Assembly: GCA_963513935.1 (NCBI GenBank)
Contig: OY740768.1
Span: 40,914,368 to 40,978,367 of the forward strand
Length of the DNA stretch: 64,000 nucleotides
Source: Aphrophora alni
Lineage: Eukaryota; Arthropoda; Insecta; Hemiptera; Aphrophoridae
Direction of reading: 5' to 3'
The notes under the pieces were generated by a model, which saw only the letters and a program-made list of their open reading frames with translations, made no database searches and had not been told where the DNA came from. Both the position numbers and the translations under genes were made by a program. Positions 1 through 13,781 of the stretch are shown in pieces (position 1 is the first letter of the stretch; each line of letters opens with the position of its first letter).

Positions 1-622
1 AAACTTATTTAATTAATAATAAAGTATGGGACACATTTATATAAAATTCTATTCTTATATACATATATATATATAATTACAGATTTTTTTTTTCTGTGAC
101 ACAGTGGTCTTATTTTTAAAACAAATAGTCGTATTTGTAAGACCTGGATTTTGGTATTATTAATTTGTCGGTTACACCGTAATAATTTCAAAAGTAATTT
201 TAACAATACCACAATGTTATCTAGACTTCACTCGTAAAATAGTTCTAGAAAGTTTTCCTAACCATCCTAATAATTTCCGCGGAAGAATGGTCATGTTTTA
301 GACTAAATTTTATGCACATTCGTGTATCTTGATGCTCGCTTATTGAGATCATACACTACACACGTTCACTAATCATAGGACAACTTGAACTTAAAAAGGA
401 CGCATACTCAGAGTTACAAGTTACTCAGGTTGCCAAGTTACAACGAGATCGCCCAATCCGTTCTCGTGATTTTTTAAACGTCCTGGTATTATTATTATTT
501 TTATTAAACAACTTTCCTGACAGTTTTGCTTTTACCGAATCGTTCAAAGATGCGTAACATTCTGAATTTATTTATTAATGACTCAACATATTTAGATAAT
601 ATATTATTCATAGAACACTTAC

Positions 623-3366
623 CTTCTGTAGTGGTTATTGAAAAGAGCTCTGCTTTGATTAGTTGCCGTATTTGTAAATAAAGTGATAGACACACATTTT
701 GCACTGCCCTCATTATCAGAACTATAATACTGTTGCTCGTACCATTTCCCCTTAAACTGAAATTAAAAATAATTATTTCTATAATTTTTCAATACTTTTA
801 CTGGATTAATAAATGTAGAGTTATGTTTTTATGAGCAAAAAATCGACTTCTTAAAGGAAATATCCATCTTTAAAGCCTATGAGTCCAAATTCATTTTTGA
901 GTGAGTATAATCTTGTACTTTATTACGTTCAATAAATTTACTTATTCGTATATTTTATTTAAAATACTGGAATATAAAATGGTGAGTACCATCTCCTCCA
1001 TGTTATTGTTTAAAACAAACAAAACAACCTGTTAGTCTATGCATAAACCGTAACCTAAAAGATAAGAAACATTTGACTAAACTTTTTATATAGGAGATCA
1101 CTTAAATCTATTGAGTAAAACATGTGGAAAATCCGTAATCAACATTTAATGAGAAGTATCAATTTTCACAAGAAAATACCTCAAAAGGCGACATTTCAAT
1201 CTCCAAGTTGTCATTCTCAATTACATCTATTTTTCGCATTATCCAAAACTTTGGAGTACTTGCTTATAAGATTAAAAAACAAAATTTCTATTTCTCGTAT
1301 TCGATTTTATCAGTTTACAAAACGCATTAGTCTCCACCTCCATCTTCCCCAAAAACTCCAGTTCAGTCCCTCCCTTTCAAGGTCGTATATCTCAAATTCT
1401 TCCAAAGAGTTGTCATTATGTTAGGTTAGGTTGGGTTAGGTTAGGTTAGGAGTTCATTTCACTTTTTACTTTCTTCCTAATAACTTTTAAACCCGCATAT
1501 TCGTGGTAGTTGAAAAAATACATCTTTTTTGTATTTTCAAGGACTGTATTTTATTAATTCGTCAATATCGTTGAAGCCAATTACAAAATAAACTAAATTT
1601 GGTCTTATGTTCCGCCAAATATTGTGTTATTAAAAAACAGCCAGCAAATTTGATTCAAATAAATTTTTCCTTCTACCGCCTGAACCCCATCGTAGGACAT
1701 AAGAGACTAAGTTACACGGCTGACAAATCACAGACAAACAAATAAAATGGACATAATTTTAAAAATTACTTTTTGGAGAACTCATGAAACTTCACAACTT
1801 CAAAAAAAAACTCAATCATCAACGATTTTTTCTCATCACCTGACTTTCTTTATAGTACTAACATATTAAAATTGTAAAAACTAATAATATAAAATATTTT
1901 TAACAATCTCACGTATTTTTAAATGTTAAGCGATAAATAATTGAGATCTAGCTGGAATCTTAAAACTAATTTAAGACATTTCAATTACATAAAACAGTAA
2001 TAATTACAAGTAATTAATTCTTTAAACATTGCTTAAATCTTAAAGAAGATACAATATTGAATTAAATTTTAATCAATTTGACATTTGTTTCGATTGCATA
2101 GAAATAAATCGTTAAGTATTTAAATGAAAGTTACAAACTCTAAGGGTGAGATTCCCTTTATTCCCAAAACAATATATAATACTCATATAGTCATACATCA
2201 TATTTTAAATCATTTAACAATTAATTAAAGTATATAGGGAGTAATTAATTGTTAACCATTTAACAATTAATTAAAGTATATAGGGATTAATTAATTGTTA
2301 ACCATTTAACATTGATTAAATTATATAGGGATAAATTATTTGTTCACCATTTAACAAAATGAAATGGTAAATCCGACGTCAAATTCCAATAATTAAAATT
2401 TAACCATTCGTTTTGGAAGAAAATATTCAGAGAATGGACCCGTTTTAAGATAAATATTGAGTCCTATGTGTTTTCACGAAGTAGATAAGAAAGAAAAGTT
2501 AGTAGTAATTTTTGAAAGAAAAAATGGGGGGAATGTAAAAATATATTTAGGTCGTACTGAGAACATAAGCTAATGTTGTCAACATAATGTTCCAAATAAC
2601 CGGCTTCGATTTAGTTTTGTTTGTTTAATAGTAAAAAGTGAAATATAAGGTGACAATTAAAAATCCTTAAACAATTGTTTAGTCCTCCATTACTTTACGT
2701 TCTTTATTTTATGATTGTCTAAAATATTGTTACAAACCGGATATTAATTTGTTTATAAAATTAAACGAAAGAAATTGTTGTTCTTTAAATGTATTTAATT
2801 ATTTATCATGGAATATAACGAGAATTTTTTTAAATAAGTATTAGTTTTCTAAAATCAAACCATGTTTTGTCTTACTAATATGAATAACTTAACTAAACGG
2901 ATCGAAAAATTCGATAAAAAATATATTTTCATAATAATTATATTTAAATCAGTGCTTACAAATACAGCAAGTAAGTTAGTTAAACTACATTTTAAATACA
3001 AACTAGCTACTAAAATTACTAATGATTTGAAAATGATACTTATTTAACACTGACAATTGGTTCATCCAATCACAGAACGAGTAAATCATCAGACTATACT
3101 TAACTTAAAGTAACGAACGCTTAAATTTAATGTAATTTTGATGAACGGTTGAACGAACCGTTTATTAAACCAATTTTAATATCTTAAATTAGTCATAGAG
3201 TAAAAACTGAATTGTGCTAAACTTTAAAAAAATAACATCAAAATAAACCTAGTATTAAAAAAGTATACCAAACCTCTTCAAAATTAAAATTGTTGATGTG
3301 GGGCACAATGTCACAAGCAAAGACTGCCACCAATGTTGCAGACAACACGAGTAAATATTTAATCAT
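623..3366 (-). CDS. Lipocalin A, ApoD/Lazarillo-like, 5' part only (two exons; continues off the left edge)
   Basis: This is the first part of a secreted lipocalin, a beta-barrel carrier of small hydrophobic ligands. Exon 1 (3274-3366, 31 codons) starts at the ATG at 3366 and encodes a signal peptide (MIKYLLVLSATLVAVFA) followed by a mature start with Cys18. It ends in a phase-0 donor GAG|GTTTGG, which is weak. Exon 2 (623-756, 44 codons plus 2 bases) follows a TTTCAG acceptor. It opens FKGKWYEQQYYSS, carrying the lipocalin G-x-W signature at residues 34-36, has a second cysteine near residue 52, and ends at a good phase-2 donor (AG|GTAAGT). Both phases match lipocalins B and C in this window, which is the main support for the weak first donor. 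The remaining three expected exons must lie left of position 1. No polyadenylation site can be judged. The ligand is unknown. Confidence 0.8.
1419..1451 (+). repeat. Short interstitial TTAGG-type telomere-like array
   Basis: Five TTAGG units and one TTGGG variant lie head to tail. TTAGG is the canonical telomere repeat of most insects and other arthropods. The array is only about 30 bp and sits in an intron, so it is an interstitial copy, for example from break repair, or a simple AGGTT repeat, not a telomere. Confidence 0.75.
2211..2356. repeat. 46-bp tandem repeat, about three copies, each a near palindrome
   Basis: Units begin at 2211, 2257 and 2303 with CATTTAACAATTAATTAA or a close variant, and a partial unit starts at 2348. 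Within each unit AACAATTAATTA is mirrored by TAATTAATTGTT around a TATATAGGGA core, so every unit can fold into a hairpin. The third unit is more diverged. This is a small minisatellite in lipocalin A intron 1. Confidence 0.85.
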
Positions 3367-4010
3367 TGTTGGATCCTAGACAAACAATCATATTAATTAA
3401 TACAACTCAAACAATTATTATTATATGTTTCATAATGGATACATTTTTATTAAAAATTATATTTTCCTTCTGAGGTATATAGAGTGATAATTTTATCTGT
3501 GGCTTATGGGATTTACATGTTGCATTCATATTAGTTTCATCGAAAGCTGATAATAAATTCAGATTTATATTTTATCTCGAATGGATTAGAAAGTTAGATC
3601 ATCTCAATTTTTAAAAAAAATTAACGAATGTTTCAATAGTAATGCAAACTAGGTGACAAGAAACGATTTCATTTTAAATTTCATAAAAATCTATTAACAA
3701 ATAGAAATTGGTTTATTCCCCACAATTAGAATAGAACCTCCGGTACGGTTATCTGTGTCAATGCAATATCACACACGTTTACACCTAATGCCCTAACGGA
3801 TTTTTAACAAACGTATTTATGAAACGCACACTAAATGCCGCGCTCAATGTCTCTCCTTATTCGGTGATCGCACAAAATCGATATCCATACATTGTGGTGT
3901 ACTTGCACGGCCGGATGTAAAGCCACCGTCGCGTCGTTGACGTCCATGGCCACTTCGGCGGAGATTGTCTTTCGCTCCCGACTTCGCTCTACACACTTAT
4001 AAGAGGTTTA
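3367..4010 (-). promoter_or_regulatory. Possible upstream exon and promoter region of lipocalin A
   Basis: Nine bases before the lipocalin A ATG there is a TTTGTCTAG that could be a splice acceptor, so the 5' leader may be split. About 600 bp upstream, 3830-3975 is clearly richer in G+C and CpG than its surroundings. On the minus strand it is preceded by a TATAAG box at about 3998-4003. A short minus-strand frame with a good start context (GCCATGG, near 3950) lies inside it and could be an upstream ORF. I see no confident donor joining it to exon 1, so this is only a candidate first exon/promoter. Confidence 0.3.
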
Positions 4011-4199
4011 TGGGGCTCACTGAATTCTTGTTAAAATGTCTTTCCTATCCGCATATGATTTTTACAGTTCGACTTGGCTTTTCTACAAGTATAAGCCGGC
4101 AATTTGTTGAAATTTGTTTCTTTCCAACATCAACGCAACACAACTGCATTAGAATAACTCTTAGCAGATATTTTAAAGCTAAACAATAGATTACGATTA

Positions 4200-7100
4200 A
4201 AACTGTTGATTAAGACCACTAGTTAACAATTAACTTCCCTCAGTCAGAATGTAGATTAAATGAAAAATTACTGAAGTGGAGAAACGATCACAAAATGGCG
4301 GCACGCCTCACTCCTTCCCACATGATATCACAATCCTTCAATAGATTAAATAAATGTGATTCTTTAACTATCATGTGAATTTGGTTTTCTATGTAAATGA
4401 TAGTTTCTGAGATGTAACGTGAAACTATATCCCTTGATTTGGTTTTCATCGTGTTTTTATTTAACGCCCGTAATATTTCAAAAGGTATTCACATAAAAAA
4501 TAAGCCAATAAAACTTTTAAGGATGTGCATCGGCAAAGTATATTGCCATGGTTAGTTTCGTGGCTAGTTTCAGCTATCCAGAACTTATAGATCATTTCAT
4601 TTTAACATTACAATATTTAGGATGTAAGACCCTAAAAAAAGAGATGAAATTGTCACTCTGTATGTACCAAAAGATTTACAATAGCTATCACTGAAACTCT
4701 TATGAAATGAAAATAAGTTACTACTTTATTAGAAATAAAATGTACAGAAAAAAAATATATTTCTAATAGGTGGATCGAAATTTACTTTTAATTTGTAATC
4801 TGAAATTTTATGATAATTTCAGGTGGTTTAAATTAAAGTAAATCAAAAGCTCCAAAGAACTAATGTCCGCAAACGCATTACTTGGCTTCTGCCTATCGAT
4901 TTTATTATTAAAAAACTCTTTTATAAGGTATAGATTATTATATCGAGTCCAAATTCTGTATGATTAGATAGTAAGTTTAAGATACATGTTTTTTTTTAAT
5001 ACATGTGTTACTTTATCACTCTATGGTTGAAAATTAAGATCACTGAACATCTGAGATTCTATCTTTTGCATGCTTCAAAAAAATTACTACAAATAAATGG
5101 TTTTTCAGATTTTTTTTGTCCACGTGGAATCGGAAATAACAAGATTTATTTTATTAATTTTTACTTTTGTTCAAACTTATGCTATCATAGTATTGCTCTT
5201 TGCTTAGATATAATTGTGTGCTAAATTTAAAGATAATTTTATAAACCTTAGGAATGGTACACTAAAAAAAAATTAAAAACAGCTGATTTTTAAAAATTCA
5301 TTAACTGATAGCTTTGTTCAACAAACTTATGCTATTATAGAATAGCTGTGTGCTTAAGTATAATGTTGTGCTAAATTTAAAGATAGTCGAATAAACGTTA
5401 CGAATGGTAGAGCTAATAATTAGCTCGATTCACAAATTTTTACTAAATATATTCCCAAAAGAAATTCACTAAAAACTATTATCCTTTTCTATTAACGCGC
5501 TGTCTAACAAATTTCTAGAATCAAATAGAAAACTTTTCGTATTTAATATTTTGCCATCGATTCAACTCCAAAGTTATTTCATTTCATTTAAATCATTTGT
5601 ATTTTTTTAGCCTTTAATAAATTTTTAAAAAATATTATTTATTAGATTGCATATATTCGACCAACTAAATATTATTTTAACCTACTTTTTTCATGTCAAC
5701 TTTAAGTACGGAAAATGTTGGAATTTAGGAATACTAAAATAGAGAACTGTTACCTCTAAAGTTTTTAAAACTCAATTTATAAGATTTATACATATAGTAT
5801 TAAAATTTTTACCCCTATAATATATACAATATGTTGATTGTAATATATTATAATAACACAACTGTAAGATCTCTAAGGAAAGATCACCATACTTACCGTT
5901 ACCACAGCAAATAACCAAAAGAAACGTGTTCTACATTAAACAAAATTGTTGCATTTATAGCGTTCATCTAAAAGGTGTTTTTGTTAAGCATTGACGCAAA
6001 TAGAATGAATAATGAGCTAATTCAGCTGAGCACACGTTCACCATTATCTGTAACAAAAAATATGATTTTGTTGTGTACACTTTTTTTTCTGTTTTGTAGT
6101 AATAAATAATAACTATTGTCTCCATTTATAAATAAAGGAATAGTTAACAGACATTATACAAACTGACTTGCATTTATATACGAACCTTCAATGTAAATAG
6201 AGATGATATTACACTTTATGTCAAATTTAATCTATCACATATATGTCAATCTAATGAAATTATTTATATGGGCATATTTTAGCAGTCTCTCGTGGAGTTC
6301 TTTGTTTTTAATGAAGTCTGTCTCTTTATCTGTGTGTACTCCTTGTTCTACTCTTCATCCTTAAGAAATTAATCTAATGAAATTATTTACTGCATACCAA
6401 ATCAGAAGTAAAAGAAAATTACGATTATTAATAAACATAATCGTAAAGAAAAACGAAAATGAACTCTGATTATTGTCAACAAATACTTGATTTCAATCAA
6501 CTGAAAAATACTTTTTGGACTAGTTTATGGCACAACCAAAGCAAGGCTCTATTTAAGTTTATGAATATTTTATTTAACATTTCACGAAAAGGTTATGAGA
6601 GGGACCAACTGTAGAAACTTATCTTCAATTAGAAATAGATGAAGAAAAATGAGATACTAAAAACAAATGCCATTTCATTTCTCTGAAGAATGAATAATAT
6701 AAACATTTTTTTGGGTAAATGGCGATAAAAATGTTTTTTGTAATAATTCGTTTTGTTATGGGTGTGTGAGAAATTTTGTGAAGTTTTTTTGTTCCATTAT
6801 TTGAACAAATAAATATAAAGTGAATCCTTTATATTTCACTAGATTGGAAAAAAAAGAAAAAGAAAGGAAAAAAAGTAATAAAAATCAAATTTTCATAGTT
6901 TGATTAATACGAATGTTAATAGATCCGTTTATGTTCATATCCAGTTTAAAATGAAGTTTTTAGTAAAAAATAAATTCACCCTTATTACAAAACTTCCCCG
7001 TTTCGGTTGTTTGTATTAAATTTTATTTTGTATAAACACTTATATAAATTTAGCAATCTAAAATATCAGCAACTAAAAATTAATGTTTGATTAGAATAAA

Positions 7101-9600
7101 TCGCAGAAAGGACAAGCTAGTCCTTAATTAATAAATCGCAGAATTAATCTTTCTAGTTGATTAAAATCTGACCTAACAATTTAGGTACATAGGCTTAAGT
7201 TTGACGAAATCAAATCGATTTTCAAGAACTGAGCAAAGATGATAATAAACATAAACTCATGAATAGATGTGTAATTCGTTTAAATTTAATTTAAAAATGA
7301 GTTCATAAAAAAGTTTGTCTGGATAGGGTAATTCAGACAAAATATTTTTTTCTAAAGTCCAATAACCATTGCTCTAAATTTTTAACAAAACTGAAAATAA
7401 AGTGTTTGAAATTTCAGATGAATACAATTTGAAATATTTATCAAATTTCAAATTTGTTTATGGGTAAATGAACTAAATTGGTATCCAAGAAAAAACACAA
7501 AGGATTGTTTTGACTGGACAAAAATTAGGAGTGAATATTTTACACTTTAAGACAAACTTGATTCTAACTTAGTTTCTGTTGAACGTAATATATATTTTAA
7601 TTCTTAAAAAATAGAAGGAGGAAAGAGCCAGATTAGAGTCACATAAAATGTTTTATTTAATTTATAAATCAGATCCATAGTATGCTGCCGCCATGTTGTG
7701 TGTTTTCCGTTTCAATGCCAAGAAATTTAACAATGATTATGGGTTTATGATACTATAAAGATAGCTTTCATCATTTAAGACATTGATTTTATTATTACTT
7801 ATTACACTTATTGTTACTACTGTTTGTTTTATTCACTTTACGAAATAAAAAATATTAAATTTGAATGCTGTTTATCCATGTATAAATTTAACTAAAATGT
7901 GGGTTTTTCTACAATAAATACAACTGATATTTTTGAAAACAAATTTAATCAAACAAAAAAATACCAATTTGTTTTACTATAACTTCATTAGTAAAAGAAT
8001 TTAGGACAAATGTTTATTGAACACTTTTTTAATATTTTGACCCAAAGATCACTCTATATTAAAAAATGGCATAAGTTATTAGCAAAATTTTATTATCAAT
8101 TATCAAGCTATGATACTATTACCACTTTAACACCATGACAGTTATTCTGGTTCCAATACAATAAAATAGAGTTCAGGAATACATTAATATAAGTAGAAGA
8201 TAAACACATATCTTTTGATCCCACTATGATATATCAGTTTGATAAAAATTATCGAAAGTAGCAGTAACATAATCAATATTGGGTCCATATTAATGATAAG
8301 ATCCATATTTGACAGGAATTGACTTTGTTGCAAGAAAAAGCATATCAATGCGACTACTTGAGAGGTTATGTTTATTGGACAAAACAAGAAAGCAGACGAG
8401 GACAAGATGGAGAAAACAAGGATGTGAAAGGAAAGCTTCTGCCTTTTTAAGAATATTTCAAATGCTGTATTTGTCTAACAACTTATGGCAGTAATAATAA
8501 AAAGCAAAATATGATGTAATGAAAACTGTCCATCTGCTCTACTCATCAGTTCTGATCTTATATTATAAAATCAGAAATTAAACGTCTGTTACAGGTCTTA
8601 ATTGTAGAAATACTTAATTAAAATTTAAACATTAAATTTATGTTCATTGTTCGCCTTTATTGTCCTGTTATAAAGCATGTCTTTGTATTCTATGTTCAAT
8701 GAATATATGAGTTGTTTTTTTATTCTTAGAAAGCAATACATTCTTTAATTGAGTTGAGTGTATTTGTTTTTCCATGTTCCTACTGCAACATAATATGAAA
8801 AATTTGTTGATTTTCCAACACTTAGAAATTAAATTCTATTCAATTAAAAATATATCAGATCAAACAATGGTGTCACATAGCAATTTTTACACTTTTATAT
8901 ATCTAATTACTATTATTGTACTTTAAGTATTCCACTTTTAACAAATAGTTTACTATTTATCTCGAAAATTTTAACTGAAATTAATTAAGTGTCCATTGAT
9001 TTTAATGCCAATAAATAAAGAAGAAAATGTATTGATTTTCGTAACATCTAAGTCACAATGAACATACATTGATGCATTTCTTCAAATTGTTCTGTTCTGC
9101 AAATTTTTTGTAGATTTTCATAGAGGATATTATAAATTATTTGCATTGTATAGGTACACATTTTATGTAAACCCCATTCAAAAAAAATGTGGCAGGAATT
9201 AGTTTGACAGAATTTTAAAATAACAACACGAGATAACAATCATTTGCAGTAGGTAATCATATATTTTATAAAAATTTTAATTTACTGTACTTGATTTAGT
9301 ATTACACTATCACATAAAATAGGAGTTGGTAATTCAGATTGGTCATGTTATATAAGTAATATAATTAACCAGACAGCCTACCTACACGATGGAGAAATGA
9401 TATAGGTTATTGTTGCAATAAAATGTTCTACCATTAAATATTTATAATAACATAAACAATTTCTGTCCCTGGATCAAAAAAAAAAGTTTAAGACCACTTT
9501 GAATTAATTTATTTATTAAATTATTAAACAGTAATTGAATGAAATTAGCTATTTAACAATATGGTTTGTTCCCTTAATCTTAAATTAGGAATGTGCAATG
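4200..9600. other. A+T-rich intergenic stretch without supported genes
   Basis: No exon with convincing splice sites or protein similarity was found on either strand. Long homopolymer and A/T runs dominate. The only clear structure is a diverged direct duplication at 5166-5415. The 61-codon frame at 8309-8494 has no recognisable domain and is treated as chance. Confidence 0.5.
5166..5415 (+). repeat. Diverged direct duplication, period about 150 bp
   Basis: A block starting TTCAAACTTATGCTATCATAG (about 5171-5262) recurs as AACAAACTTATGCTATTATAG (about 5320-5412). Both continue through GTGCTAAATTTAAAGATA, an ATAAAC segment and GAATGGTA. The copies have many substitutions, so the duplication is old. 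Confidence 0.75.
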
Positions 9601-9699
9601 TTTTTAATGTAACAGCAAATATTTTTTGTTGAAACTCCATATTATAGGATTAAATAAAGCAATAGAGCTTCAAAAATTTAATAACATAAATGAGCTACA

Positions 9700-9830
9700 A
9701 TTGTTTCGCCTTGCGGCATCTTCGGGCAACTATCATTTTCATGATGCCCAGGGTCAAATGTCCAGGATCACATGCCCACTACCCTGTCTAAAAATCCTTC
9801 TCATCTTGCCCGAAGATTTATGTTATTAAA
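9700..9830. repeat. Short inverted repeat around 'ATCTTCGGGCA'
   Basis: ATCTTCGGGCA at about 9718-9728 is mirrored by TGCCCGAAGAT at about 9807-9817, in a locally more G+C-rich patch. It may be the remains of a small non-autonomous element. No ends or target duplication were identified. Confidence 0.35.
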
Positions 9831-10779
9831 ATTTCGAAACTTTAGTTTTAATGGTTTATTTAATCATATGATTTTTAACTAAACATTCATTGTACTAAAT
9901 TCATTGGTTCTAACACTGTAGCTGCAATAATGTGGATTTGTTAATCATTATTTTATTTCAGAAAAACCTTTCTGAAAAATATGATTAAACAAATAATCTG
10001 ACTTTTCCAGTGATTATGTTTCTTCAAATAAATCTTTTTTGAATCTATATGTAAATATTGTATTGCCTTATGTGTTATGTTCAAAAAATTTAACTGGGAA
10101 ATAGCATAAATCAGTTAGTAAAACTATCTATCTAGCTTTACATTCCGATTAGTGAATTATCAATGGTTGAACAGTTTAGAGCCTAGATGATCGCATTCTT
10201 TTTTTTCCGGTTCATCCTACTCCTTCTTCATTTATCCAATAAACATGAAATAAACAGAAATTTAACTTCTATAACATCTTGCTCTGAAATTGAACATTTT
10301 AATATATATACATATTTTAAACAAATATCTTCACAACGCTAATAGTATGTGGCAATTATCTATCTACACCAAATTTGAAGTCACTAACTCAAGAAAGTTG
10401 TCACAATTTCTATTAAACACGAAGTTAGGTAAACGATTAAAACCTTTTCTCACACCAACAAACAAACCAAAGGCCATTCAATTTTAATACGTTTTTGTCT
10501 TCATCTCCCTAAAAATTCAGAGTGAGAATCAATATATCTAAATATAAATAAAAACAATTATAATCAAATTTTTGAATAGAGGTATATGTTATTTAAAGCG
10601 AAATTCTGCCAAAATCTAAATTAGCCCCAGCAAATTTCTATAAAAATTTACAAAATGTAAAGTCTAATGATTATAACCAACTTCAGAATTTAGTACCAAA
10701 GAAAATTTGAGTTTATGAAAAGTTGGAAACTACACAATATAGCAGTTTTTAGCTTAATTTGTTATTATAGGGTAAATAT

Positions 10780-11501
10780 TAAGAAACAAGAATAGGACAT
10801 ATGAAATACATTGGACATAGTTTGGAATTGGCTTCTTAAAATAATTCTTGCCAGAAGCTAAAAATTAAATGGATGTAGAGTAAGCTAAAAACTCAGGTGA
10901 ACGGACTATAGAGAACGCCAATCAAGAGACTTTGAACATTTAGGTTTAACACAAAATGATTGTTGGAACCAGGCATAGAAAATAACAGACAAGTCACATG
11001 GACAATAGAAAAAGGGAGCGAAAGTTGGAGTATGGTGATCCACTGTATATAGAGGAATTGTGAACAATGATGTAACTGTGACTGACCACTAGATTCTGTA
11101 TATTATCAAAATAGGTAAATTCAAGTTATATTGTGTTAAGGAATCAGTGATCCCAAAAGTCAGATTTCAGTAAAGTAGATAGATGTTAAAGAGAATATAT
11201 GAATATTGATTTATATAATTTATAGATGTATGTTAATTTATGGATGTAATTAATTATGGGTAATTTATAATTTTATTATTTATAATTTGTAAAAGGAGAG
11301 AATTAAATGGAAATATTTCAACTAAACTTTATGCCTCGGTTGAGGTATTTTGAGAGAGTTAATAATTACAATAAGAATAATGTAGGAAATCTCTAATTGA
11401 ACATAATCTAAGGGATTTCTATTTATTTTATCTAATCATAATTTAATTGTATTTATTTATTGTAAGGTTTTATTTGGAATAAAAATTATTATTATTATTA
11501 A

Positions 11502-11568
<67 letters not shown>
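10780..11568 (+). mobile_element. 3' end of an RTE-type non-LTR retrotransposon, ending in an (ATT)n tail
   Basis: Plus-strand frames between about 10790 and 11000 give broken peptides such as RTRIGHMKYIGHSLELAS and, in another frame, FEHLGLTQNDCWNQA. They resemble the region after the reverse transcriptase in RTE/BovB-like elements (the W-x-GH-x-R segment and the R-x-W region near the C-terminus). Stops and shifts interrupt it. About 500 bp further on lies a run of ATT units (about 11486-11567) preceded by GGAATAAAA, the kind of short tandem 3' tail RTE elements have. Assignment rests on weak, frame-shifted similarity. Confidence 0.5.
11486..11567 (+). repeat. (ATT)n microsatellite
   Basis: An almost pure trinucleotide array of about 27 units, with one ATTAAT interruption near its start. 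On the minus strand it reads as a poly-asparagine frame, which is not a real protein. Confidence 0.95.
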
Positions 11569-12751
11569 CCACCCGTTACACACATGTACACAACGAACAA
11601 ATGTTTTCGGAAAATAGTATATTTTTTTGAAAATGTTAAAATCTATAATAATATTCCTTAAATTAATGTCTCTCCCTCGAACGAGTCTGAATGGTAAAAT
11701 GAAAGGATAATATATTACATCTAGTTGTAGCATTTTTATTTGAACAACTGGTGAAAGATAAATTTAATGACAAATGACTTAGTTTCAGAAATCAACAATA
11801 TACATTTTTATATGTAATTCAATTGAACCAGATGCTTCGAAAGTATATTGATACTATTAATCGTCATTCCTGACTATTTCAATAATCGATGATTTATGTA
11901 TGTTTCATAATTATATTACAATATGAATGCACTAATAGTTCAGTTAAATTAAATTCTACTTAACAAATTATTATAGATAATACCTGAGTTAAAATAATAA
12001 ATCAAAATAAATCTTTTGTTTTATAAAATGGTTAAATAGCAAGAGATGCATGGAGAGGTCTATGATAATTATAAATTAATATCAGACATTTATTTTATTA
12101 AAATTATGTAATATGTAGGCAAATTTATGTATTATGTATTATGTATTAGGTTATTTTTAGTGGCAAATTTTAACTTAAAATCTACTTGGTTATTAAATAT
12201 TTAAAAAAACCCACCAGTTAAATACACACATCCAAAATGACTGAGGGTATTTAAAATAACATTCTCAAAACCTCATTTTTGTTAAACCTCTAAAAGTTCT
12301 TTTTACAATTTATTGCTTTTTAAAGGAAACCATGTGTGATAAGAAAGAAAATAACATCACACGAAAAAATAGTTAATTTAAATCTGAAACAATATTTAAC
12401 AAATATATTATTGTTATTGACAATAATTATATTTTTTATCATTGAAAAGCTGATTTAGTAAAGAGTATGACACCTTCTTCTATCACTGCTCTTATTCTTA
12501 TTCTCATTCCTCAAAGAGGTGAGAAATCTAACATTGAGGAATAGCTCTCCAGTGCTGTTTCAGGAGTAGAAGAAAATTCTTCATTTTGTTCACATGCCTC
12601 ACACTTCTCTGTCGTTATCTCGCCCATGTTCAAAGATATAGGTAAATCAGGTGACTGGACACAATGGCAGTGACTCTATCATTATGCTGTATCATTGCTA
12701 TGTATCAGTAGGAAGTTGGGTCCAACATAATAACTTAAGTCTCAATTACCA

Positions 12752-12784
12752 ATGACTACATAAATACTATATTTATGTAGTCAT
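12752..12784. repeat. Perfect 14-bp-arm hairpin
   Basis: ATGACTACATAAAT is followed by a 5-base loop and its exact reverse complement. The isolated palindrome has no flanking element that I could identify. Confidence 0.7.
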
Positions 12785-13781
12785 TGCAATTACTAAAGTA
12801 ATAAAAAATACGCCTAGACGTTTTGTATACATCTAACTGTGATTAAGATTTCATAAGTAATAATTGAAGCAAATTCACCACAATAGTAGTACAGAATTGC
12901 CCTTTTTTATGCTATTTTTCTTTAAATTCAAAGAAAAATATCAAAATAGTAACAAGCTCATTAAAGATTTTAGTATTTCATTTTGTGTAGAAATGACATT
13001 CAATTTGTTAATCGTTTTGTTTTAGATAAGTCAACCTTTTCATAATCAATTTTTGTTATTATTATTATTTATAGATAATGCAACTAGATTTACACAATCA
13101 TAAGAATGATTTGCATTTACGTAAAATTTTGTAGTCTATTTTCATTAAATATTTTATTTATGGAGATCAAAAAGTTCTTAACAATTTCAGATGTATTCAA
13201 AACCAGTAACTCATGTGCGTGTCAGTCGAAAAATAAGGACATGCATTTTTTAGGTTAATGCTCATATGTAACATTCAAATCCCTACAGAAGGGGAAAGGA
13301 GATTACTTGACATTTGAGGGGAGAAAAAGGTAAAGACAATGTTTTCCCTGTTGACTTTAAGCCTGGCTTTAAAATCACAAGTCACTCTTGTTTCCTTTTC
13401 GTACAAGGCCTTCACTTTGGCTTGGTATAAAAAAAAGTGGGATTATTTGTATTATAATTTCATAATAAAGAAACTAGCACAATCCCTTGAAATAAGATTA
13501 CATTTTATAATTGAGATTCCTCATCACTCTTCTAAAATTATTACTTTAACAATTATTTTATTTTTAAATTTTGTTGTATGTTGACTAACTACCAAAGTGT
13601 AATATGGTTACTATCACCTAGATTCATGTTTATTCATTGGTAGGATTGTCAACTACTTTTACTCTTTCAACATACATAGTATAAAGTAGTGTAGGTGAAA
13701 AATAACTTTTCCTACAGTTACCTAACAATGTACATGTTCCCTCACTGATTTGAGTAAAGCAAAGTGGCCAATTCGCTCATC

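Larger units (their letters stand above)
757..3273 (-). other. Intron 1 of lipocalin A, with two small repeat arrays
   Basis: The stretch between the two visible lipocalin A exons has no supported coding content. It contains a TTAGG-type array near 1420-1451 and a 46-bp palindromic tandem repeat at 2211-2356, listed separately. The open frames here start at random and show no domain or splice support. Confidence 0.6.

Noticed and set aside
1122..1424. Plus-strand 100-codon frame
   Set aside because: Composition and lack of any domain or splice site point to chance; it lies in lipocalin A intron 1.
11470..11733. Minus-strand frame of 87 codons with a poly-asparagine run
   Set aside because: It is only the translation of the (ATT)n microsatellite.
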